The notes beneath the pieces are model-generated. The model was not told the origin of the DNA. It made no database searches and saw only the letters and a program-made list of their open reading frames with translations. From a bacterium 1xD42-67 (lineage in GTDB: Bacteria; Bacillota; Clostridia; Oscillospirales; Oscillospiraceae): a DNA stretch of 64,000 nucleotides. The stretch lies in the NCBI GenBank assembly GCA_003612335.1, contig RAYO01000022.1, positions 1 through 64,000 of the forward strand. Reading direction: 5' to 3'. This document shows positions 40,917 through 49,532 of this stretch, one piece after another. Position 1 is the first letter of the stretch. Each line of letters begins with the position of its first letter. Both the position numbers and the translations under genes were made by a program.

Positions 40917-41759
40917 ATGGATGTGACAGTACTGATGGAGAACACTGCCCTGGAGGGCTGCGGCCTGGCCGTAGAGCACGGCCTGTCCCTGTACATCCGA
41001 TACCGGGGACAGGAGCTGCTGCTGGATGCCGGCTCCTCCGGACATTTCGCGGACAACGCCCAGGCCCTGGGGGTGGATCTGTCCACCGTGGAGACGGCAG
41101 TGCTGTCCCACGGCCACTACGACCACGCCGACGGCCTGCGCCGGTTCTTCCAGATCAACAGCCGGGCCAAGGTATACATGCGGCCCGGCGCGGCGGGGGG
41201 CTACTTCGCCATGGACCCGGGCCGTCCCCGGTACATCGGGATCCACCGGGACATATTGGAGCAGTCCAGGGACCGGTTCGTTTCCGTGGAGGGGCCCTGC
41301 GCCCTGATGGAGGGGGCCTGGCTGATCCCGGACACCGTCCGGGACCCGGCCTTCGCCGGCCGGGCGGACAACTTGGCCTATCAGCGGGGGAAGGACGACT
41401 TCATCCCCGACGACTACCGCCACGAGCAGTCCCTGGTGCTGGAGGGGGAGCGGGGCCTGGCGGTCTTCAACTCGTGCAGCCACACAGGGATCGTGAACAT
41501 CGTCCGGGGGGTGCTGGACCAGTTCCCCGGCCGGAAGGTGTACGCTGTGGTGGGGGGCTTCCACATGTTCAGCAAGGGGGAGACGGGCATGAACTGTCCC
41601 CCCGATCATGTGTACCAGGTGGCCGCCGCCCTGGAGGAGCTGGGGGTGGAGGAGGTCTATACCGGCCACTGCACCGGCGGGCCCGCGCTGGCCCTCCTCC
41701 AGGAGCGGTTCGGCCCCGGCTGCCGGGCCCTGTCCACCGGCCAGGTGCTGGAGCTGTGA
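40917..41759 (+). CDS. MBL-fold metallo-hydrolase (COG1237-like)
   Basis: The 280-aa protein has the metallo-beta-lactamase motif SHGHYDHADGL, a later FNSCSHTGIVNIV and GGFHMFSKG, and the C-terminal GHCTG. The order fits the COG1237 group, often annotated as dihydropterin/RFA-P synthase-related, whose bacterial role is unclear. GGGAGAG precedes the ATG. It follows the MATE gene by 55 bp. Confidence 0.85.
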   Translation: MDVTVLMENTALEGCGLAVEHGLSLYIRYRGQELLLDAGSSGHFADNAQALGVDLSTVETAVLSHGHYDHADGLRRFFQINSRAKVYMRPGAAGGYFAMDPGRPRYIGIHRDILEQSRDRFVSVEGPCALMEGAWLIPDTVRDPAFAGRADNLAYQRGKDDFIPDDYRHEQSLVLEGERGLAVFNSCSHTGIVNIVRGVLDQFPGRKVYAVVGGFHMFSKGETGMNCPPDHVYQVAAALEELGVEEVYTGHCTGGPALALLQERFGPGCRALSTGQVLEL

Positions 41760-41854
41760 GGGACCAGACCTGCGCCTGCAGAGCCTTGTGCGTCCCCTCC
41801 GCCTCCGGCGGGAGGGACAGAGACCTTCTGAGCGGGCTCTGGGCGTTTTTCGTA

Positions 41855-41883
41855 TTTACATCAGGTCCGATCTGTGATACACT
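41855..41883 (+). promoter_or_regulatory. Promoter of ftsEX operon
   Basis: TTTACA, 17 bases, TACACT, 80 bp before ftsE. Confidence 0.7.
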
Positions 41884-41962
41884 GGGGATTCGATGAGGCC
41901 CTTGGCCTAAAGACAGACAGATGAGCCGGCGGTCCCGGCGGCGCTGAGGAGCAGAGGATGCC

Positions 41963-42652
41963 ATGATACGGCTGATAGATGTACAGAAAGAATATGACAA
42001 CGGCACCAAGGCCCTGAAGGGGGCCAGCCTGCGGATCGACGACGGGGAGTTCGTCTTTTTGGTGGGGCCATCCGGCTCCGGCAAGTCCACGATGATCAAG
42101 CTGATCACGGCGGAGATCGCCCCCACCGGGGGCCGGGTGATGGTCAACGGCTTCGACCTGAACAACATCGCCCCCCGGCAGGTGCCCCACATGCGGCGCA
42201 CCCTGGGGATCATCTTCCAGGACTTCCGGCTGATCGAGAAGAAGACGGTCTATGAGAACCTGGCTTTCGCCATGCGGGCCATCGGCGCCTCCAACCGGGA
42301 GCTGCGCCGGCGGATCCCCTATGTCCTCCAGCTGGTGGGGCTGGACAAGAAGGGGGACCGGTATCCCGGCCAGCTCTCCGGCGGCGAGCAGCAGCGGGTG
42401 GCCATCGCCCGGGCCCTGGTGAACAACCCCAGCATGATCATCGCCGACGAGCCCACCGGCAACCTGGATCCCCAGCGCTCTCTGGAGATCATGATGCTCC
42501 TGGAGCGGATCAACGAGCTGGGCACCACCGTCTTGGTGGTCACCCACGAGAAGAACTTGGTCAACCGCTTCACCAAGCGGGTGGTGGCCATCGAGAACGG
42601 CAGGATCATCAGCGACGAGACAGGTGGTTACTACAATGTCGAGAAGATTTGA
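41963..42652 (+). CDS. ftsE: Cell division ATP-binding protein FtsE
   Basis: The 229-aa ABC ATPase has [26 protein letters not shown] and VTHEKN. EYDNGTKALKGASLRI is typical of FtsE. With FtsX it controls a peptidoglycan hydrolase at the septum or sidewall. The gene overlaps ftsX by 17 bp. Confidence 0.97.
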   Translation: MIRLIDVQKEYDNGTKALKGASLRIDDGEFVFLVGPSGSGKSTMIKLITAEIAPTGGRVMVNGFDLNNIAPRQVPHMRRTLGIIFQDFRLIEKKTVYENLAFAMRAIGASNRELRRRIPYVLQLVGLDKKGDRYPGQLSGGEQQRVAIARALVNNPSMIIADEPTGNLDPQRSLEIMMLLERINELGTTVLVVTHEKNLVNRFTKRVVAIENGRIISDETGGYYNVEKI

Positions 42653-43532
42653 CGCGGGATATTACGTCAGCGAGGGGGTCCGCTCCATCTTCACCCACGG
42701 CTTCATGTCCTTTGCCGCGGTGTGTATGATCGTGGCCTGCCTGCTGATCATGGGCTCCTTCACCCTGCTGGCGGTGAACCTGGACAGTATGCTGGGGGAC
42801 CTGGAGAACAAGAACGAGATGGTGGTCTTCGTGGACGACTCCCTCACAGTGGTGGAGGCCCGCGCCCTCCAGCCCGCCCTGGCGGCGGTGGACAACGTGT
42901 CAGAGCTGTCCTTCGTCACCAAGGAGGCCGCCCTGAAGGAGTTCAAGGCCAAGCGGGAGAACAGCGCCCTGCTGGCCGACCTGCCTGACGATACCCTCCG
43001 GGACCGGTACTATGTCCGGGTGGTGGACATCGAGCGGATGGCCGAGACCCAGGCCGCCCTGGAGCAGGTGGAGGGGGTGGGCAAGGGCAACGTCCGGGCC
43101 GCCATCGAGATCGCCGACGGCTTCGTCTTGGTGCGCAACATCGCCACCGGCGTGGCCATGGCCCTGGTGGGGGTGCTGCTGGTGGTGTCTCTGTTCATCA
43201 TCGCCAACACCATCAAGCTGGCCACCTTCTACCGCCGGGAGGAGATCGCCATCATGAAGATGTGCGGCGCCACCAACGGATTCATCGAGTGGCCCTTCGT
43301 GGTGGAGGGGCTGATCCTGGGCCTGTCCGGCGCCCTGATCGCCTTCTTCGCCCAGTGGGGGCTGTATCAGATGGTGGCCAAGCTGGCCATCCAGGGCAAC
43401 GGCCTGTCCCTGGTGACCATGCTCAGCTACAGCTCCATGTCCGGCACCATCCTGGCCGTCTTCTGCGCCGTGGGCGCGGTGATCGGGGTGGGCGGCTCCC
43501 TGGTGGCGATCCGGAAGTTCCTGCAGGTATGA
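42636..43532 (+). CDS. ftsX: Cell division protein FtsX
   Basis: The 298-aa four-helix permease-like protein has a cytoplasmic start, TM1, a large extracellular domain (about 50-165) that contacts the hydrolase, and three TMs at the end. IKLATFYRREEIAIMKMCGA is the coupling-helix region with FtsE. ATG 42636 lies inside the ftsE 3' end. Confidence 0.96.
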   Translation: MSRRFDAGYYVSEGVRSIFTHGFMSFAAVCMIVACLLIMGSFTLLAVNLDSMLGDLENKNEMVVFVDDSLTVVEARALQPALAAVDNVSELSFVTKEAALKEFKAKRENSALLADLPDDTLRDRYYVRVVDIERMAETQAALEQVEGVGKGNVRAAIEIADGFVLVRNIATGVAMALVGVLLVVSLFIIANTIKLATFYRREEIAIMKMCGATNGFIEWPFVVEGLILGLSGALIAFFAQWGLYQMVAKLAIQGNGLSLVTMLSYSSMSGTILAVFCAVGAVIGVGGSLVAIRKFLQV

Positions 43533-43557
43533 CGCGCACGAAGGAGGGCGCCGCGAT

Positions 43558-43659
43558 ATGAAACGACAGAAGAGACAACGACTGATGGTATCCATCCTGG
43601 CCGGATTTTTGGCCTTTTTGATGCTGCTCCCCATCCTGATGAACATCTTTGCCCATTGA
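43558..43659 (+). CDS. Tiny membrane peptide between ftsX and EnvC-like gene, 33 aa
   Basis: AAGGAGGGCG lies before ATG 43558. The peptide has a basic head (MKRQKRQR), one hydrophobic helix (AGFLAFLMLLPILM) and ends NIFAH. It sits in an operon of divisome-linked genes, 25 bp after ftsX and 14 bp before the hydrolase. Size and position suggest a small partner of FtsEX or the hydrolase (inference). Confidence 0.7.
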   Translation: MKRQKRQRLMVSILAGFLAFLMLLPILMNIFAH

Positions 43660-43673
43660 AACGGGAGGACGCG

Positions 43674-44933
43674 ATGAAGACTGGACGGAAACTGCTGCGC
43701 CGGGGACTGGGCCTGCTGCTGGCCGCGGCCCTGCTCCTCCCCCTCACCGGACCGGGGATGGTCCTGCCGGCCTCCGCCGTGACCCAGGCGGAGATTGACG
43801 CGCTGAAGGGGAATGCCAGCACCCTGGCCCAGCAGAAGAAGGAGATCCAGGATCAGCTGAAGGCGATCCAGTCGGACAAGAGCGCCGCGCTGAAGCAGAA
43901 GGAGCTGCTGGAGAGCCAGATCGGCGTGATCCGGGAGGAGATCGCCAACATCGACCAGCAGATCGCCATGTATGACCAGCTCATCGGCGAGAAGGCGGCG
44001 GAGCTGGCCCAGGCCGAGGCGGACGAAGCGGCGCAGTTCGACCTGTTCTGCCAGCGCATGCGGGCCATGGAGGAGCAGGGGGAGACCTCCTACTGGAGCA
44101 TCCTGTTCTCCTCCAGCGACTTCTCCGAGCTGCTGGACAACTATATGTTCATCGAGGAGATCATCCAGTATGACAACCAGGTGATGGCCGAGCTGGAGGC
44201 CCTCCAGGCCAAGGTGGCCGCCGACAAGGCGGCCCTGGAGACCGCCCAGGCGGAGCAGGAGGAGGCCAAGGCCCAGCAGGTGGCCGCCCAGGACGAGCTG
44301 AAGGCCCAGGAGGACCAGGTAGACGCCCTGATCGAGAAGATCCGCGGCCAGGAGGACCTGCTCAAGTCTATGGAAGAGGAGCTGGACAAGGCCGCCAAGG
44401 CCCTGGATGCCCAGATCAAGGCGAAAGAGCGGGAGTATGCCGCCCAGATCGCCAAGGTGCCCAGCGAGTCGGGCTTCCTGTGGCCCCTGCCGGGCAGCTA
44501 CAACGTGATCTCCTCCTTCGCCGGCGGGAGGGAGCATCCTGTCACCGGGGTGTACGGCAACCACGCGGGGATCGACATCCCCGCCCCCCGGAACACCAAC
44601 ATCTACGCCGCCAAGAGCGGGGTGGTCACCGTCTCGGAGAAGGGGACCGGCGGCAGCTGGTCCTACGGCGAGTATGTGGTGGTCTCCCACAGCGACGGCA
44701 CCAGCACCCTCTACGCCCACATGAACAAGCGGGGGGTGCAGAAGGGCCAGGTGGTCACCCAGGGGGACGTGATCGGCTATGTGGGCACCACCGGCCGGTC
44801 TACCGGCAACCACCTCCACTTCGAGATCCGGGTGGGCTCCACCCGAAAGGACCCGGTAAACTATTTCAAGGACAAGGCCCTCTACGGCCGGGACAACGGC
44901 AAGACCATGCCAGTGTGGGACTGGATGAAATGA
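43674..44933 (+). CDS. Murein hydrolase activator EnvC-like, M23 peptidase domain
   Basis: The 419-aa secreted protein has an N-terminal signal (GLGLLLAAALLLPLTG, cleavage near ASA), a long coiled coil (about 36-260) and a C-terminal LytM/M23 domain with NHAGIDIP, TLYAHM and HLHFEIR. Both zinc-site motifs are intact, so it may be an active endopeptidase rather than only an activator. FtsEX is expected to drive it (EnvC/PcsB model). GGGAGGACGCG precedes ATG 43674. Confidence 0.92.
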   Translation: MKTGRKLLRRGLGLLLAAALLLPLTGPGMVLPASAVTQAEIDALKGNASTLAQQKKEIQDQLKAIQSDKSAALKQKELLESQIGVIREEIANIDQQIAMYDQLIGEKAAELAQAEADEAAQFDLFCQRMRAMEEQGETSYWSILFSSSDFSELLDNYMFIEEIIQYDNQVMAELEALQAKVAADKAALETAQAEQEEAKAQQVAAQDELKAQEDQVDALIEKIRGQEDLLKSMEEELDKAAKALDAQIKAKEREYAAQIAKVPSESGFLWPLPGSYNVISSFAGGREHPVTGVYGNHAGIDIPAPRNTNIYAAKSGVVTVSEKGTGGSWSYGEYVVVSHSDGTSTLYAHMNKRGVQKGQVVTQGDVIGYVGTTGRSTGNHLHFEIRVGSTRKDPVNYFKDKALYGRDNGKTMPVWDWMK

Positions 44934-44992
44934 CAGGGATACGTCCTCTCAGCAGGTCTGTATCCCCTCCGTTCCCGGCGGAAAAATAAAGA

Positions 44993-45021
44993 TCGACAAA
45001 TCGGGAAGGATATAGTACAAT
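44993..45021 (+). promoter_or_regulatory. Promoter of SRP RNA
   Basis: TCGACA, 17 bases, TACAAT, just before the SRP RNA 5' end. Confidence 0.65.
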
Positions 45022-45027
45022 ACCACT

Positions 45028-45330
45028 CGGATATCGCTCCGCCTCGGCGCGGAGCAAGGCCGCACTAGTCGGGGAGTTAGCGGTGCCCTGTACCCGCGAT
45101 CCGCTACAGCGGGGATGAATCCCGGCCCCCGGACGTGTGGATGTGCCGTCTGCCCTGGATAAGCAGTGATGATAGACCGGTCCCGCGCAACGCGGCTCCG
45201 TGAACCGTGTCAGGCGGGGAACCGAGCAGCACTAAGCGGCCCGCCGCGTGTGCCGCGGGGGAACTGTTCTTGAGCCGGCTGTCCAGGTAACGGGCATATC
45301 CCGCGCTTCAAAGGCCGGTGTGCGGTCTTG
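45028..45330 (+). ncRNA. ffs: Signal recognition particle RNA, large Bacillus-type
   Basis: The Alu domain is clear at 45065-45124: CTAGTCGGGGAGTTAGCGG, GCCCTGTACCCGCGATCCGC and GGGATGAATCCC match the Bacillus subtilis scRNA. The SRP54-binding S domain lies at 45208-45231 (GTCAGG, GGAA tetraloop, AGCAGC). The 5' GGCCGCAC pairs with the 3' GGTGTGCGG. It folds with Ffh to target membrane proteins. Position just ahead of dnaX is the Bacillus arrangement. Ends are approximate. Confidence 0.93.
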
Positions 45331-45365
45331 CTCTGCGCCTCGTCGAAGCAAGATCCATTCCACTC

Positions 45366-45406
45366 GGGACCGCCGCCGAAGGCGGCGATCCCTCATTCCA
45401 TTTTTT
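45366..45406 (+). terminator. Possible terminator downstream of SRP RNA
   Basis: GGGACCGCCGCC and GGCGGCGATCCC form a stem with GAA loop; a seven-T run follows after a 12-base gap. Confidence 0.45.
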
Positions 45407-45433
45407 TGCTTCTCCTCTCCAAACGCGATTCGC

Positions 45434-45489
45434 TTGCCCGCAAGAGGCACGCCGCATCCGTAAGGCGGCAAAGCCGCCAACGGCTGCGC
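45434..45489. repeat. Nested-hairpin repeat, copy 2
   Basis: GCAtCCGT pairs with ACGGcTGC around GGCGGC-AAA-GCCGCC. It aligns with 13867-13919 with compensatory changes in the stems. Confidence 0.6.
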
Positions 45490-45509
45490 AGGCGCTGGGC
45501 TCGCGTTTG

Positions 45510-45535
45510 GGCGGCGGCTCCGCCGCCGTTTTTTT
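45510..45535 (+). terminator. Strong intrinsic terminator upstream of dnaX
   Basis: GGCGGCG-GCTC-CGCCGCC is followed by G and seven Ts, 32 bp before dnaX, so dnaX needs its own promoter or read-through. None is obvious in the 32-bp gap. Confidence 0.88.
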
Positions 45536-45567
45536 GACGGACCCTGAAAGCATGAGGTGAACCGATC

Positions 45568-47367
45568 ATGTACCAGGCGCTATACCGCAAGTGGCGGCCC
45601 CAGACCTTCGACGATGTAGTAGGCCAGGAGCACATCACCGAGACGCTGAAGCGTCAGGTGGCCTCCGGCCGGCTGTCCCATGCCTATCTCTTCACCGGCA
45701 CCCGGGGGACGGGCAAGACCACCTGTGCCAAGGTCCTGGCCCGGGCGGTGAACTGTGAGAGCCCCCGGGAGGGCAGTCCCTGCAACCAGTGCCCTGCGTG
45801 CAGGGGGATCGAGAACGGCTCCATCCTGGACGTGCTGGAGCTGGACGCCGCTTCCAACAACGGGGTGGATCAGGTCCGGGCCCTCCGGGACGAGGCGGTC
45901 TACACCCCCGCCGCCGTCCGGATGCGGGTGTACATCGTGGACGAGGTCCATATGCTGTCCACTGCCGCGTTCAACGCCCTGTTGAAGATCCTGGAGGAGC
46001 CTCCTCCCCATCTCCTCTTCATCCTGGCCACCACCGAGCTGCACAAGGTGCCTGCCACCATCAAGAGCCGGTGCCAGCAGTTCGCCTTCAAGCGGATCGC
46101 GCCCATGCAGATCGCCCAGCGCCTGGGCTATGTGGCGGAGCAGGAGGAGATCGGACTGACCGCCGGAGGGGCGGCGCTCCTGGCGCGTCTGGCCGACGGC
46201 GGGATGCGGGACGCCCTGTCCCTGCTGGACCAGTGTGCCGGAGGGGAGGCCGTGGTGGACGAACAGGCCATCCTGGACACCCTGGGCCTGGCGGGGAACG
46301 TGGAGACCGCCGCCCTCATGGGCCAGCTGGCCGCCCGTGACACCGGCGCCGCCTTGGAGACCCTGGGGCGGCTGTATGCCAACGGCAAGGACGTGGGGGC
46401 GGTGCTGGGGGAGCTGACCTCCCTGGCCCGGGACCTGCTCCTGCGGAAGACCGCCCCCCAGGGGGGCGCGGCCCTGATGGCCGGGGGGTATGACGAGGCC
46501 ACCCTGCGGCGGCTGGGGGAACAGCTCTCCTCCCAGCGGCTGCTCCAGATGCTGGGCCAGCTCCAGTCCACCGCCGCCGGCCTGGCCCGCAGCGCCGACC
46601 GGCGCACCGACGGGGAGCTGTGTCTGATCCGCCTCAGCGACGAGGGGCTGGATGGATCCTTCGCCGGTCTGTCTGCCCGGATCGCCCGGCTGGAGGAGCG
46701 GCTGGCCCAGGGAGGGCCGCAGCCCCCTGCCCCGAGGGGGACAGAGCCTGTGGGGACCGGCCGGCCCGCCGCCCCTGCCAAGGGGAGGGCGGAGCCCGCC
46801 CCCTCCGCACCGGACGACCGCCCCCCCTGGGAGGAGGAGGGGCCCCCTCTGCCCGACGAGCCCCCGCCGGAGGAACGGGACTATGACTTCGGCGAGCCCT
46901 CGCCGGAGCCCCCGGGGAGACCTGCGGGGCCCGTCCTCCGGGAGCAGCCGGTCCCTGCCTCTCCTGCGCCCCTTGCAGAAGGGGAGCGGCCGGCTCCCAG
47001 CGCCCAGAGCAGCAGTGACAGGGCCTTTTGGCCCACCTTCGCGGCGGGGCTGAGGGGGAAGGTCCCGCCCACGGTGCTGCCTTACCTGAACAATCCGGCC
47101 AAGGTGACCGGGGTGCGGCGGAACGGCCAGCTCACCCTTTGGGTGGACAGCGAGTTCACCCGGTCCATGCTCAACAAGCCCGCAGTGGTGGAGAAGCTGG
47201 CTCAGGCGGCCTCCGCTGCCTTCGGAGAGCCGGTCCGGGTCAGCGTGGTGACGGGGACGCCCCCACCGCCCCAGACGGAGCAGTCCCCTGCCCCAGCGGA
47301 GGAGAAGGACCCCCTGGACGATCTGCTGTCCTTCGGCGGACAGTTCGACAATATCACCATACAGTAA
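45568..47367 (+). CDS. dnaX: DNA polymerase III subunits gamma/tau
   Basis: The 599-aa clamp-loader ATPase has YRKWRPQTFDDVVGQEHI, Walker A TGTRGTGKTT, a zinc module (CESPREGSPCNQCPAC), DEVHML and the SRC sensor. A Pro-rich linker (about 380-480) leads to a tau-like C-terminal domain (FAAGLRGKVPPTVLPYL). GAGGTGAAC precedes the ATG. No programmed frameshift site is apparent. Confidence 0.96.
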   Translation: MYQALYRKWRPQTFDDVVGQEHITETLKRQVASGRLSHAYLFTGTRGTGKTTCAKVLARAVNCESPREGSPCNQCPACRGIENGSILDVLELDAASNNGVDQVRALRDEAVYTPAAVRMRVYIVDEVHMLSTAAFNALLKILEEPPPHLLFILATTELHKVPATIKSRCQQFAFKRIAPMQIAQRLGYVAEQEEIGLTAGGAALLARLADGGMRDALSLLDQCAGGEAVVDEQAILDTLGLAGNVETAALMGQLAARDTGAALETLGRLYANGKDVGAVLGELTSLARDLLLRKTAPQGGAALMAGGYDEATLRRLGEQLSSQRLLQMLGQLQSTAAGLARSADRRTDGELCLIRLSDEGLDGSFAGLSARIARLEERLAQGGPQPPAPRGTEPVGTGRPAAPAKGRAEPAPSAPDDRPPWEEEGPPLPDEPPPEERDYDFGEPSPEPPGRPAGPVLREQPVPASPAPLAEGERPAPSAQSSSDRAFWPTFAAGLRGKVPPTVLPYLNNPAKVTGVRRNGQLTLWVDSEFTRSMLNKPAVVEKLAQAASAAFGEPVRVSVVTGTPPPPQTEQSPAPAEEKDPLDDLLSFGGQFDNITIQ

Positions 47368-47380
47368 AGGAGTTTTCGTC

Positions 47381-47734
47381 ATGGCAAAGGGATTTGGCCG
47401 GGGGATGTCCGGCATGGGCGGCGGCATGAACATGAACATGATCAAGCAGGCGCAGAAGATGCAGCAGGACATGCTGCGGATGCAGCAGGAGCTCCAGGAG
47501 AAGGAGTATCAGGCCGCCTCCGGCGGCGGGATGGTGTCCGCCACCGTCAGCGGGAAGCATGAGCTGAGGGTCCTGACCATCGACCCAGAGGCGGTGGATC
47601 CGGAGGACGTGGAGATGCTCCAGGATATGATCGTGGCCGCCGTCAACGAGGCCATGCGCGCCGCCGACGCTGACGCCGCCAACACCATGCAGTCCCTCAC
47701 CGGGGGGCTGAATCTGGGCGGCCTGGGACTTTGA
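47381..47734 (+). CDS. ybaB: YbaB/EbfC family nucleoid-associated protein
   Basis: The 117-aa protein has the Gly/Met-rich N-terminus GGGMNMNMIKQAQKMQ and the family core SATVSGKHELRVLTIDPEA. It binds DNA as a dimer. AAAGGAG precedes the ATG, 13 bp after dnaX. The usual third gene of this cluster, recR, is missing, and a SUKH/LRR gene follows instead. Confidence 0.94.
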   Translation: MAKGFGRGMSGMGGGMNMNMIKQAQKMQQDMLRMQQELQEKEYQAASGGGMVSATVSGKHELRVLTIDPEAVDPEDVEMLQDMIVAAVNEAMRAADADAANTMQSLTGGLNLGGLGL

Positions 47735-47792
47735 TCACCTTTTACGGGCGGCTGAAGGCTGCCCGTGCTTTTTTAGGGAGGGGCCTGGTGTG

Positions 47793-49427
47793 ATGGACTA
47801 CGACAGAGAACGATATGACAAAGTCAAGGAGAAGCTGCTGTGGATGGCGGAGCACTGTCCGGAGCTGATGCAGCTGGACCCGCCGGCGGACCGGGACGCG
47901 GTGGCCGCTCTGGAGCGGGAGCAGGGGATCGCCCTGCCTGGGGACTACAAGGCGATCATCACTGATGTGGCCGCCGGGGGCTTTCTCCCCGCCTTCCTGG
48001 AGCAGCGGTATTGGAGAGATCTGTGGCTCAGCGGCAAAAATATCCGGCTGGGCCAGCCCTACCCCCCGGCGGAACAGCTTACGTCCGGCGGGCGGCAGTC
48101 GGTGCCTGTGGAGGAGCCGGACAAGCTGCCGGGGCAGTTCCTGCTCATGGGGGACGGCAAGCTGGGCTGGTCCCTGGTCACCGCCGGGCCCTGCGCCGGA
48201 GAGGTGTGGACCATCGGGGAGTTCGGGGCGGTCCGGGTCCCCGGGTGTACCTTTGCCCAGTGGCTGGAGCTGGTGCTGGACGGTGCGCTGCCCGAGTACA
48301 TCCGCTACTGCTTCACCGGGATGGAGGGGCCCGTCCCGGTGCTGAAGGTCCTGCTGGACCTGCTGTCCATCGGCCCCGTCTGGAAGGAGGAGCCCGCCAA
48401 AAAGTGCCAGCGCTGGCTGGACCGGCACCGCAGGCCCATCCCCAAGGAGGGGAGATCTCCCAAGGAGGAGCCGAAGGACGACTTCGTCTATGTGGGCCCC
48501 AGCCCGGACGTGTGGGCCGGGTGGGTGAAAAACCGGTTGGAGGGCGCCCTGCGCCCCCTGCCCCAGGAGCAGAGCGCGGCTCTGAAAAAGCTGCGGGCGG
48601 CCCAGGCCTCCCCCAGGTGGAAGTGGGGCAGGCCCCGGCCAGAGGCGGACAAGGATCTGCCCCGGGAGCTGCGGGAGGCCCTGGGCGGGGAGCTGGACCG
48701 GGTCTATTGGGAGGACCCGGAGGAGATGCGCCTGCTGGCCCGTCTGGTCCGGGAGTACGACACCCTGGACCGGAGCGCCCTGTCCGACCACGAGCAGTTC
48801 CTGCTCAAAACAGCCAAGGAGCTGCGGGGCAAGGAGTTCCAGGCTCGGGGCGTGGGCATCCGGGACCTGTCCTTCGTGGAGGGCCTCACCGGCCTGCGGA
48901 GGCTGGACCTGTGGGACAACGATATCGAGGACCTGTCCCCCCTGGCCTCGCTGACGGGGCTGAAGGAGCTGTCCGTCCCCTTCAACCTGATCTCCGACCT
49001 GTCCCCCCTGGCGGGGCTGAGCGGGCTGGCCAAGCTCCGGGCCACCGGCAATAAGATCTCCAGCCTGGAGCCCCTGCGGGGGCTGACCAGCCTGCACGAC
49101 CTGGACCTGCGGGGCAACCCCCTGGAGCCGGGGGCCCTGGCCTGCCTGCGCAAGTGCAAGCGGCTGGGGATGGTGGATCTGAGCTATACCGGCCTGGGGG
49201 ACATCAGCGGCCTGGAGTTCTGCAGGGCCCATATCCTGGAGCTGTACGGGAACCCGGACCTCACCGGGGTGGAGGTGATCTCCACCATGAAGCGGCTGTG
49301 CTGCCTGTACATCGACACCGAGGTGGCCCACCGGTATGACATCCAGGCCCTGGCCCCTCAGTTCATCGAATACGGCGAGCTGGGCGGGATCTCCATGTAT
49401 ACCTGGCCGGAGAAGTATTATAACTAA
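47793..49427 (+). CDS. SMI1/KNR4 (SUKH)-like and leucine-rich repeat protein
   Basis: The 544-aa cytosolic protein (no signal) has an N-terminal SUKH-like domain (DAVAALEREQGIALPGDYKA, then GGFLPAF) and a C-terminal LRR array from about 360: LTGLRRLDLWDNDIEDLSPL, LTGLKELSVPFNLISDLSPL, LSGLAKLRATGNKISSLEPL and two more weaker units. SUKH domains often act as immunity proteins against toxins; LRRs bind proteins. A combined role is inference. GGGAGG is upstream; GTG 47790 is an alternative start. Confidence 0.75.
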   Translation: MDYDRERYDKVKEKLLWMAEHCPELMQLDPPADRDAVAALEREQGIALPGDYKAIITDVAAGGFLPAFLEQRYWRDLWLSGKNIRLGQPYPPAEQLTSGGRQSVPVEEPDKLPGQFLLMGDGKLGWSLVTAGPCAGEVWTIGEFGAVRVPGCTFAQWLELVLDGALPEYIRYCFTGMEGPVPVLKVLLDLLSIGPVWKEEPAKKCQRWLDRHRRPIPKEGRSPKEEPKDDFVYVGPSPDVWAGWVKNRLEGALRPLPQEQSAALKKLRAAQASPRWKWGRPRPEADKDLPRELREALGGELDRVYWEDPEEMRLLARLVREYDTLDRSALSDHEQFLLKTAKELRGKEFQARGVGIRDLSFVEGLTGLRRLDLWDNDIEDLSPLASLTGLKELSVPFNLISDLSPLAGLSGLAKLRATGNKISSLEPLRGLTSLHDLDLRGNPLEPGALACLRKCKRLGMVDLSYTGLGDISGLEFCRAHILELYGNPDLTGVEVISTMKRLCCLYIDTEVAHRYDIQALAPQFIEYGELGGISMYTWPEKYYN

Positions 49428-49444
49428 ACGCCCCGCCCTTTCCC

Positions 49445-49473
49445 TTGACGATCGGGATCGGGTCTTGTAAAAT
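49445..49473 (+). promoter_or_regulatory. Promoter of the SHOCT-domain gene
   Basis: TTGACG, 17 bases, TAAAAT, 60 bp before the start. Confidence 0.78.
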
Positions 49474-49532
49474 AGCGGTAACAGGCGGAGGGCCCAGGGC
49501 CCGAGGCCGAACGTGTGGGAGGGATGGCAGAG

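Noticed and set aside
45366-45567. Short gene between SRP RNA and dnaX
   Set aside because: Open frames exist on both strands but without ribosome sites; the sequence is a hairpin repeat plus terminator.
45568-47367. Programmed frameshift producing a short gamma form of DnaX
   Set aside because: No A-rich slippery heptamer is present around the end of the ATPase region.
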